Assembly (NCBI GenBank): GCA_016709145.1
Contig: JADJEK010000001.1
Span: 558,001 to 622,000 of the forward strand
Direction: 5' to 3'
DNA from: Planctomycetota bacterium
GTDB taxonomy: Bacteria > Planctomycetota > B15-G4 > JADJEK01
DNA length: 64,000 nucleotides
The translations under genes were made by a program, and so were the position numbers. The stretch's first letter is position 1. Every line of letters starts with the position of its first letter. Under the pieces are notes generated by a model, which saw nothing but the letters and a program-made list of their open reading frames with translations, did not search any database and was not told where the DNA came from. Positions 47,157 through 54,527 of this stretch are shown here, in pieces.

Positions 47157-48104
47157 ATGATCACCGCGTCGTGCGCACTGCTCGTCGTCACGTTGCTGGC
47201 GCAGGACGCGCCGGTCCGATTCCAGGGTTGGCCCGAAGCCGACCGGCCGGAACTCGAGAAGCTCGCGAAGAAGGCCAAGAAGAACGGCGCGAACTACACG
47301 TTGACCGGCGAGGTGTTCGAGACGCGCTTGCCGACCCGCGAGTCGGCCGCCGAGTTCTTTCTCTACTTCGAGCGGCTGGCCGCGGACGTGCGCCCGCTGT
47401 GGGGCACGCGCGAGAACACGGTGAGGCTGGTGTCGATCGGTGTCTTGCCGAAGAACGCCCCGTGGCCGTCGGACGCTCAGGGCCAGAAGATCGCGTACGA
47501 CCAGCAGACCACGAAGCACACGCCCGGCACCTCGATGCCGATCCAGATCGCGTCGATCGACCTGTGGCTGAGTCCGGAGATCCCGCCGGATCGACTGACC
47601 ACCTCGGCGATCGACGCGAACCGACTGAACCGCGTCGGCCTTCGAGCGCTGATCGTCCGCCTGACCGGATTGAACAAGGCACCGGTGTGGTTCAGCCCCG
47701 CCGTACAGGGGTGCTTCGGCGGTTGGCGGGCCGATCGCGCGGCCGCACGACCCGCTGCCAAGGCGGGCGGCGAGCCGCCCGCTTCGACGCGTGCGGACGG
47801 TCGCCCGAAGTTGATCAGCTCCGCGATCAAGCGACTCGCGGAGCGCGACGCGGTGCAGGTCCTCAGCGCGCTGTTCGAGACCCCACGCGCGGATCCACGG
47901 TGGGACCCGGACGCCGCCGACTCGTCGATCCTGAACTCGTTCGCGGCGTTCTTGATGGAACACAAGCGCGGACGCGAGACCTTCACGCGGATCTGCGAGT
48001 GCATCTCACGCGGAACGCCGGTCGAGTTCGGAGAGAAGGAGATCGGGAAGCTCGTGCCGCACTGGCGGAAGTGGGCGGGCCTCGACGTCGCCGCGGAGAA
48101 GTGA
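47157..48104 (+). CDS. Secreted protein of unknown function, second of the tandem pair
   Basis: A 315-residue paralogue of the preceding protein. It has the same blocks (LAKKAKKNGANYTLTGEVFE, LPTRESAAEFFLYFERL, NRLNRVGLRALIVRLTGL, KLVPHWRKWAGL) and a short signal peptide (SCALLVVTLLAQ). It contains an extra Ala/Arg-rich insertion (residues about 195-225) absent from the first copy. The genes are separated by 106 bases on the same strand, consistent with a tandem duplication that then diverged. Confidence 0.65.
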   Translation: MITASCALLVVTLLAQDAPVRFQGWPEADRPELEKLAKKAKKNGANYTLTGEVFETRLPTRESAAEFFLYFERLAADVRPLWGTRENTVRLVSIGVLPKNAPWPSDAQGQKIAYDQQTTKHTPGTSMPIQIASIDLWLSPEIPPDRLTTSAIDANRLNRVGLRALIVRLTGLNKAPVWFSPAVQGCFGGWRADRAAARPAAKAGGEPPASTRADGRPKLISSAIKRLAERDAVQVLSALFETPRADPRWDPDAADSSILNSFAAFLMEHKRGRETFTRICECISRGTPVEFGEKEIGKLVPHWRKWAGLDVAAEK

Positions 48105-48224
48105 CGCCGAGCGCGGCGTCGCCGCCACGATTCATCGAGTCCTGATCGGTTGTGCACCGTGTCTTGCGCGTCCTGCGCGAGCCTTGCGACTCCTCGTTCG
48201 ACCCCGAACCCACAGGAGTCCCCG

Positions 48225-49181
48225 ATGAAGAGCCTTTTCTGCGCTTCGCTGTTGTTGCTGGCTTCGAACGCGGCGTTCGCCGCGGGTCAGATGCGCATCA
48301 CGGAGTGGATGTACAACGGCAGCGGCGGCGAGTTCGTCGAGTTCACGAACGTCGGCGACGCCGCGGTCGACCTGACCGGTTGGAGCTTCGACGACAACAG
48401 CCAGATCCCCGGTGTGCAGCCGTTGTCGGGCTTCGGCATCGTCCAGCCCGGGCAATCGGTGATCCTCACGGAGGATCCGGCCGCGACGTTCGCCGCGGAT
48501 TGGAGTCTGTCGGGAGTCGTCATCGTCGGCGACTTGACGGCGAACCTCGGCGCCAACGACCAGATCAACCTGTTCGACGCCGGCAACGTGCTCGTTGATC
48601 GACTGACGTACGGAACGAACAACGTGCCGGGCTCGATCGTGACGCTCGGCATCAGCGGTTGGACGACGCTCGAGCACCTCGGCGACGACACCGTGCTGAG
48701 CTGGAAGTTCTCGGTCGCGGGCGACGAACAGAACAGCGTGTTGTCGTCGAACGGCGATCTCGGCAATCCGGGCTCGTACGCGCCGTGGTCGGACGCGGTC
48801 GCGCGCTTCGGCAGCGGTTGCGCGGGCTCGGGCGGCTTCACGCCGAAGCTCGCACTGCTCGGGATTCCCGCGAACGGCCAGACCGTCACGTTCTCGATCG
48901 AGCAGGGCCTCGGTGGTTCGGTCGCGTTCGTGTTCTTCGGCACGGGCCCCGCGGCGATTCCGTTGGCGTCGCCCTGCACGCTGAACGTCACGCCGGTGCT
49001 GCCGCTGTCCTTGACGTTGCCGCTGTCGGGCGTCGGCCCGGGTGCCGGCGAGTTCGCGGTGTCGACGACGCTCGCGTCGATGACGCCGGGCATCACGGTC
49101 ACGATGCAGACGTTCGTGATCGATCCGCAGGGCCCGGCCGGCTACACGGCGAGCGCCGGGGTCTCGGTGCTGTTCCAGTGA
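48225..49181 (+). CDS. Secreted lamin-tail-domain protein
   Basis: A 318-residue exported protein (signal SLFCASLLLLASNAAFA) with CAGGAGTC before its ATG. Residues about 24-150 form a lamin-tail domain (RITEWMYNGSGGEFVEFTNV, DLTGWSFDDNS), an immunoglobulin-like fold used in bacterial surface proteins. The C-terminal ~115 residues (GSGGFTPKLALLGIPANGQT, AIPLASPCTLNV, ending in SVLFQ) form a beta-rich module that also appears to end other secreted proteins here, so it may be a sorting or stabilising domain. Confidence 0.78.
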   Translation: MKSLFCASLLLLASNAAFAAGQMRITEWMYNGSGGEFVEFTNVGDAAVDLTGWSFDDNSQIPGVQPLSGFGIVQPGQSVILTEDPAATFAADWSLSGVVIVGDLTANLGANDQINLFDAGNVLVDRLTYGTNNVPGSIVTLGISGWTTLEHLGDDTVLSWKFSVAGDEQNSVLSSNGDLGNPGSYAPWSDAVARFGSGCAGSGGFTPKLALLGIPANGQTVTFSIEQGLGGSVAFVFFGTGPAAIPLASPCTLNVTPVLPLSLTLPLSGVGPGAGEFAVSTTLASMTPGITVTMQTFVIDPQGPAGYTASAGVSVLFQ

Positions 49182-49214
49182 GCAATCAGCGCTGCTGAGC
49201 CCCGGTCGTTCCAA

Positions 49215-49263
49215 GCCCCGACCCGGACGAGATTGCCGCCGGCGATCGCGTCCGGGTCGGGGC
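49215..49263. terminator. Bidirectional hairpin between two converging genes
   Basis: Perfect 15-base arms GCCCCGACCCGGACG (49215-49229) and CGTCCGGGTCGGGGC (49249-49263) with a 19-base loop, placed between the ends of the lamin-tail gene (49181, plus) and the carboxylase gene (49281, minus). A strong hairpin without a T-run, as is common in GC-rich genomes. Bidirectional termination is inferred from position. Confidence 0.7.
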
Positions 49264-49280
49264 GAACGCTGGCTCGAGGC

Positions 49281-50837
49281 TTAGAGCGGGATGTTGCCGT
49301 GCTTCTTGCTCGGCACGGACTCGCGCTTCGTGCGCAGCAGGCGCAGCGCACCGATCAGGCGCTCGCGCGTATGGCGCGGCTCGATGACTTCGTCGACGTA
49401 GCCAAGCTCGGCGGCCTTGTACGGATTGGCGAAGCGGTCCTTGTAGTCGTTCTCGAACTTCGCCTGCTCGGCTGCCGGGTCCTTCGCCTTCGTGATCTCG
49501 CGCTTGTAGATGATCTCGACCGCGCCCTTGTGGCCCATGACCGCGATCTCGGCGGTCGGCCATGCGAGGTTGAGGTCGGCGCGGATGTGCTTGCTCGACA
49601 TGACGTCGTATGCGCCGCCGTAGGCCTTGCGCAGGATCACCGTGAGCTTCGGCACCGTCGCTTCGCAGTACGCGTAGAGCAGCTTCGCGCCGTGATCGAT
49701 GATCGCGCCGTACTCCTGCGCCGTGCCCGGCAGGAAGCCCGGCACGTCCTCGAACGTGATCAGCGGGATGTTGAACGCGTCGCAGAAGCGCACGAAGCGC
49801 GCACTCTTGCGGGACGCGTCGATGTCGAGGCAGCCCGCGAGCTGGTTCGGCTGGTTCGCGATCACGCCGACGCTCTGACCGCCGAGCCGCGCGAAGCCGA
49901 CCACGATGTTGCGCGCGAAGCGCTCGTGGACCTCCATGAAGTCGCCGTGATCGACGACGCGCGTGATGACGTCCTTCACGTCGTACGGCTTGTTCGACTC
50001 GGTCGGGATGATCGTGTCGAGCGCCGCGTCCGCGCGCGTCGGGTCGTCCGTGCATTCCTGGATCGGCGCGCTGTCGAGGTTGTTCTGCGGCAGGAACGCG
50101 AACAGCCGGCGCAACATCGCGAGGCAACTCGCGTCGTCGGGCGCCGTGAAATGCGCGACGCCGGACTTCGTCGCGTGCGTCTTCGCGCCGCCGAGCTGCT
50201 CGCTCGAGACCTCTTCGTGCGTGACCGTCTTCACGACGTTGGGACCGGTCACGAACATGTACGAGGTGTGCTCGACCATGAACACGAAGTCGGTGATTGC
50301 CGGCGAATAGACCGCCCCGCCCGCGCACGGGCCCATGATCGCGGAGAGCTGCGGCACGACGCCGGACGCCAGCGTGTTGCGCAGGAAGATGTCGGCGTAA
50401 CCACCGAGCGAGAGCACGCCTTCCTGGATGCGAGCGCCGCCGGAGTCGTTCAGCCCGATCACGGGCACGCCGGTCTTCAGCGCGAGGTCCATGATCTTGC
50501 AGATCTTCTTCGCGTGCGCCTCGCCGAGCGAGCCGCCGAACACGGTGAAGTCCTGCGAGAACACGAACACCGGGCGTCCATCGATGAGCCCAGAGCCGGT
50601 CACCACGCCGTCGCCGAGGAACTTCTTGTCGCCCATGCCGAAGTCCTCGGTGCGATGGACGACGAAGCGATCGATCTCGCGGAAGCTGCCCTCGTCGAGC
50701 AGCAACGCGATGCGCTCGCGCGCCGAGAGCTTGCCCTGCTCGTGCTGCTTCGCGATGCGGTCGGCGCCGCCGCCGAGTTCGGCCTCGGCGTTCTTGCGCT
50801 TCAGGAGTTCGATCGGGTCGTTGGCTGGATCGGGCAT
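49281..50837 (-). CDS. pccB: Acyl-CoA carboxylase carboxyltransferase (propionyl-CoA carboxylase beta-type)
   Basis: A 518-residue carboxyltransferase subunit of biotin-dependent acyl-CoA carboxylases. Landmarks: LLDEGSFREIDRFVVHRTED, the oxyanion-forming GGARIQEGVLSLGGYADIF, GPCAGGAVYSPAITDF, the second-domain DVPGFLPGTAQEYGAI and the C-terminal AYGGAYDVMSSKH. It carboxylates propionyl-CoA or a related acyl-CoA with CO2 from biotin. The biotin-carboxylase and biotin-carrier partner is not adjacent. The start is ATG 50837; the longer reading has no homology. Confidence 0.95.
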   Translation of the reverse strand: MPDPANDPIELLKRKNAEAELGGGADRIAKQHEQGKLSARERIALLLDEGSFREIDRFVVHRTEDFGMGDKKFLGDGVVTGSGLIDGRPVFVFSQDFTVFGGSLGEAHAKKICKIMDLALKTGVPVIGLNDSGGARIQEGVLSLGGYADIFLRNTLASGVVPQLSAIMGPCAGGAVYSPAITDFVFMVEHTSYMFVTGPNVVKTVTHEEVSSEQLGGAKTHATKSGVAHFTAPDDASCLAMLRRLFAFLPQNNLDSAPIQECTDDPTRADAALDTIIPTESNKPYDVKDVITRVVDHGDFMEVHERFARNIVVGFARLGGQSVGVIANQPNQLAGCLDIDASRKSARFVRFCDAFNIPLITFEDVPGFLPGTAQEYGAIIDHGAKLLYAYCEATVPKLTVILRKAYGGAYDVMSSKHIRADLNLAWPTAEIAVMGHKGAVEIIYKREITKAKDPAAEQAKFENDYKDRFANPYKAAELGYVDEVIEPRHTRERLIGALRLLRTKRESVPSKKHGNIPL

Positions 50838-50985
50838 CGGTGACCGGTTCTCGACGGATGAGAGGACGGAGTGAATCGCAGATCGAAGCGCCCGCGACGG
50901 GCGCCGACAAGCGCGAACTTCACGGCGAGCGCACGGCTGCGCAATGCCGCATCGACGAACGAAGGGGCTGACCCCAGTCACATGC

Positions 50986-51059
50986 GGGGGACAGAGCACA
51001 TAAGGGGACTGTCCCCCTTTTCCGGGGGACAGAGCACATGAGGGGACTGTCCCCCTTTT
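50986..51059. repeat. Two tandem REP-like palindromic units
   Basis: Units at 50986-51021 and 51024-51059, each GGGGGACAG...CTGTCCCCC with a 14-18-base loop and a TTTT tail, in direct order. The pattern GGGGACAGAGCAxATxAGGGG-ACTGTCCCC recurs near 62645-62674. It resembles REP/RAYT-type elements (from memory), but no transposase is nearby. The T-tails also let it act as a terminator after the carboxylase-upstream region. Confidence 0.75.
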
Positions 51060-51069
51060 CGCCTGGGCG

Positions 51070-52083
51070 TCAGTCGGCCGGTGCGAGGTCCGCCGGCTTC
51101 ACTCCGCGCTGGAAGCCGCCGAAGCCGAACGGCGACGGCTCGTACGTCCCGACCAGCGCTACGTCCGTCTCCGCACGGATCGAGTCCTCGTCGCCGAGCG
51201 CCCAATCGCAGGCATTCACGAACAGCCGCCGCGAGCCCTCGCGCGTGAACGCCTGCGCCGATCCGAACGTCGCCGTGAACACGCGCTGCGTCTTGCCTTC
51301 CCCCATCGCGCGCTCGCGCACCCACGCGATCGGCATCCTCGGTTCGTTCGCGTCCACGCCGTCCCGTGCTGGTGCCAGCTCCGCGTCGATCGCCGTCGTC
51401 GCCAGGACCTCTCCGAGCACGAGCGGCGTCGCGTCCGCGACCAGCGGCAAGCGCACCGCGTAGACGTCGGCCGGATCCCAAACGTCGGCGCAATCGACTC
51501 CGCGCAGGATCGCGTGCGCTTCGGCGCCGGGCGCGACGACTCCGCGCGTGCCTTGCGAGCCATGCTCGCCGTGGTGCGCGATCCACGTCTCGCCGAGGAT
51601 CGCGCGACCGAACCCGCCCTCGAAGCCCTCGACCGTCGACCTCCAGTCGTAGCGCGCGAACCGCGATGCCTCGTCGAGCTGGAACGCATGCGTCGCCGTG
51701 CGCAGTCCGATCACGGGCTTGCCCGATTCGACGTAGCGCGCCACGTGCTCCATGGCCGCGTCGGGGTAATTCCGGAAACGCACGAACAACACCAGCAAGT
51801 CGGCATCGTCGATCCGCTCGATGCCAGGAACGGAATCGGCTCGCTCGGGATCGATGGTCCGTGTGGCGGAATCGATCGCGAACAACACCGTGCATCGCAA
51901 GCCGCTTCGCGCCGCGAGGATCTTCGCGAGCTGCGGCAAGCTCTCCTCGGAGCGGTACTCCTCGTCGCCCGCGATGAACACGACGTGCTTCCCGCGATCC
52001 TGCGCGGGCGGCGGCTCGAACGTGAGCCACGGCTGCGCGTCGGACGCGAGGATCCCGGCGAGGACGATTGCGGCGATGTCCAT
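51070..52083 (-). CDS. ThuA-like domain protein (trehalose-utilisation type), secreted
   Basis: A 337-residue protein with a short signal (AAIVLAGILASDAQPWL). The ThuA/glutamine-amidotransferase-like core shows HVVFIAGDEEYRSEES, LLVLFVRFRNYPDAAME, YVESGKPVIGLRTATHAFQ and FGRAILGETWIAHHG. The family (planctomycete DUF1080/ThuA groups) is tied to sugar or glycoside processing, but no catalytic residues were assigned. The start at 52083 gives the signal peptide. Confidence 0.85.
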   Translation of the reverse strand: MDIAAIVLAGILASDAQPWLTFEPPPAQDRGKHVVFIAGDEEYRSEESLPQLAKILAARSGLRCTVLFAIDSATRTIDPERADSVPGIERIDDADLLVLFVRFRNYPDAAMEHVARYVESGKPVIGLRTATHAFQLDEASRFARYDWRSTVEGFEGGFGRAILGETWIAHHGEHGSQGTRGVVAPGAEAHAILRGVDCADVWDPADVYAVRLPLVADATPLVLGEVLATTAIDAELAPARDGVDANEPRMPIAWVRERAMGEGKTQRVFTATFGSAQAFTREGSRRLFVNACDWALGDEDSIRAETDVALVGTYEPSPFGFGGFQRGVKPADLAPAD

Positions 52084-52110
52084 GGCGGGAACTCTACGCC
52101 GGACACGACC

Positions 52111-52142
52111 GCGGTCCGCGGAAGCGAACTTCCGCGGACCGC
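52111..52142. terminator. Perfect hairpin between two minus-strand genes
   Basis: GCGGTCCGCGGAAG (52111-52124), loop CGAA, then CTTCCGCGGACCGC (52129-52142): a 14-base perfect stem downstream of the 52177 gene stop. No T-run follows, but the very stable short-loop hairpin in a leftward intergenic gap fits a terminator. Confidence 0.7.
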
Positions 52143-52176
52143 GCATCGGGAGAGTGCGACGAAGAGTCCGTGCCGA

Positions 52177-54051
52177 TCAGAACAGGACCGGCGCGACCGA
52201 GCTCGACAACCACGGATCCGCGCCGGCCGGCGGGATGACGTAGTTCTGGAGCTGGGGCTGCAACCCGATGATGATCGGGTTGTTCGGCATCGCGATGTCC
52301 ATGTCGAGGATGCCGTCGCCGTCGACGGCGACCGGCCACGGGATCACGACGAAGAACGACGGATCGATGTAGAGGTGACCGAGCGTCGTACCCATGTCGA
52401 TGTACGCCGGCTGGACGCCGAGCAGCAGCAACAGATTGCTGCCGGGCGGCGCGACCTGATGCAGACGCAGCGTGTTGCCGAGGTTGATCGCCTGCGTGAA
52501 CTCGGGATAGCGACCCGTGTACGCGAACGAGCCCTGGACCGAGTACACGCTCAACTCGCTGCCGTGCGTCAGCGCTCCGATCGAGCTGGCCGTGTCGAAC
52601 TTCGACGGCGCTTGCGTCAGCGGAACCGAGTACCACTCACCCGACGGCTGACCGAAGCCGAAGCCCGTGGTGCCGTCGTGCGCCATGATCGTGTGGCGCG
52701 AGATCTTGATCGTCAGCGGGCCCTGACCACTCACGGTCGCCCAGCGATTCAAGCGCGCGTCGAACACGTGCACCGTCTCGCCGACGCCATCGATCGCGGC
52801 GAACGTCGCGCCCGACGTGGGCGCCTGGAAGCTGCCGATCAACGACGTCGCCAACGACACCCACGTGCCATGCCGCGCGGAGTACGCCTCGTAGCCACTC
52901 GAATGTCCGAGCACGACCGAGTCGCGCACGCACGACACGCTGGTCGGGTTCGACAGCGGCGCCACCGCGAACGTGTTCAGCACGGGGCTGTACGCATAGT
53001 CGCCGGTCGCGCTGTCGAGGTATGCGACCGCATCGTTCGCCGTCACCGAGTAGGTCCCCGGAAGCGTCGCGCCGTACTGGCCGGTCAACGCCGAGAACGG
53101 CGTCACCGAGCCCGACTCGAACACGAACGCGAAGTGGTAGTCGAAGTAGAACGACGGAGCGACGGCCGGCCGACTCACGAACTGGCCGCGGCCCGAGCTG
53201 TAGCAGACGACATCCGTACCGTCGACGAACCCTGCCACGCCCTCGGCGCCATCGATGTTCACGATCGGTGCGCTCGCGGTGTGCGAGGCCATCGTCCCGG
53301 TCAGACCCGAGTAACCCCAAGCCTGATTGCCGGACCACAGCATCGCGTACTCGTTCTTCTGGAACGACAGCGCGCCGACCGGGACGGCTTGCGTCGCCCA
53401 GGTGTTCTGCTGCGCGGAGAAGCCTCGGAACACGCCCGGGCTGCTCGCGGTCGCCGCTTCACCTTCACCGACGACGGTCAGCAACGCCGCGAGGTCCGCG
53501 GCGACCGGCACGAACGTGCCGTGATGTGCCGACAAGCCCCACACCGTCGAGCCGTCGAGCGCAAGGCCGATCAATCGGTTCGCGACCAGCGTCGGGTTCG
53601 GCTGCGACAGCGTCACCGACTCCCACTTGCCGTGGAAACCGCCGAAGCCGTACAGCGTCGTGCCGTCGGCGACGAGCGTGACCCACGACGAACTCGCCGG
53701 TCCGCTCACCATGGTGGCCGAACCGCTCGTCGTGATCGTGTCGACCTTGCCCGTGTGGGACGCGAACCCGTGGATGAGGTTGCCGTCCTGGATGATGCAG
53801 TAGTCGTTCGCCTGGAAGATCGGCGACGGGTTCGAGACCGGCAGCACCGTCCATTCCTTGGTGATGCCGGAGTACAGCCAGGCATCCGTGGTCGTCATGA
53901 ACGTCACGGTCGTCCCGATCGAGTTCGGGATCGAGATTTGATTCGGCGGCAGGGTCAGCGTCGTCCAGTTCGACGGCGGGTCCGCGGCGGCGAAGGACGA
54001 GAACGCGACGACGAACGCACCGACGAGTGCGGGATTCCAGTTCGGACGCAT
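52177..54051 (-). CDS. Large secreted protein with internal beta repeats
   Basis: A 624-residue exported protein (signal ALVGAFVVAFSSFAAA). The body is a series of weak beta repeats with patterns such as AWLYSGITKEWTVLP, LIHGFASHTGKVDTI, LYGFGGFHGKWESV and AWGYSGLTGTMASH; together these suggest a propeller-like or repeat fold. The last ~100 residues (PPGSNLLLLLGVQPAYID... ending in VAPVLF) resemble the C-terminal module of neighbouring secreted proteins. No enzyme motif was recognised. Confidence 0.7.
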   Translation of the reverse strand: MRPNWNPALVGAFVVAFSSFAAADPPSNWTTLTLPPNQISIPNSIGTTVTFMTTTDAWLYSGITKEWTVLPVSNPSPIFQANDYCIIQDGNLIHGFASHTGKVDTITTSGSATMVSGPASSSWVTLVADGTTLYGFGGFHGKWESVTLSQPNPTLVANRLIGLALDGSTVWGLSAHHGTFVPVAADLAALLTVVGEGEAATASSPGVFRGFSAQQNTWATQAVPVGALSFQKNEYAMLWSGNQAWGYSGLTGTMASHTASAPIVNIDGAEGVAGFVDGTDVVCYSSGRGQFVSRPAVAPSFYFDYHFAFVFESGSVTPFSALTGQYGATLPGTYSVTANDAVAYLDSATGDYAYSPVLNTFAVAPLSNPTSVSCVRDSVVLGHSSGYEAYSARHGTWVSLATSLIGSFQAPTSGATFAAIDGVGETVHVFDARLNRWATVSGQGPLTIKISRHTIMAHDGTTGFGFGQPSGEWYSVPLTQAPSKFDTASSIGALTHGSELSVYSVQGSFAYTGRYPEFTQAINLGNTLRLHQVAPPGSNLLLLLGVQPAYIDMGTTLGHLYIDPSFFVVIPWPVAVDGDGILDMDIAMPNNPIIIGLQPQLQNYVIPPAGADPWLSSSVAPVLF

Positions 54052-54527
54052 GCGGGCTCCAGGAAGCTGCTTCAGGGTGCGATGGGTTGAGACAGGGGCA
54101 GGTGGCGCGCCACGAGAGTCGGAGCGCTCGATCCTGCCTTGGGCGGATCCATGAACGAACGAGTCCGCGTGCGGTTCGGCTCGGAAGCGCGGGATTCTCC
54201 GCTCATCGACCCCTACCGCGCAACGTTGTCGGCCAGAACTTGGACACTTCAGTGTCGCGGTCGTGCGACCGTACGGTCCTCCTTCCTATTCGCCGCGACA
54301 CCGAGATCGACTTCGATCCGGACCGATCCGGGCGCACCGCGCGCGACGACGGGATTTCGCAGACCCGCTTCCGCCGGACAACTCCTAAAAAACTAGGAGA
54401 CGCGACGGAAGCCGCCCCGCATCGCGTCCCTCGTGTCGTTCGGGATCCCCCACGCAGCCGTCGTCCGCACCGGTCCGCGCCACCGGTCCGTCCACGGCCG
54501 CCCGTCCCTGCTCGAGAAGGAGGAGCC
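54052..54527. other. Divergent intergenic region
   Basis: 476 bases between the start of the 52177 gene (54051, minus) and the TPR gene (54528, plus). It should carry both promoters. It holds a small hairpin CTCCTA-AAAAAC-TAGGAG (54382-54399) and a CGGTCG-TG-CGACCG stem near 54263. Next to the TPR gene is a strong ribosome-binding site AAGGAGGAG at 54517-54525. No gene is recognised. Confidence 0.5.
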
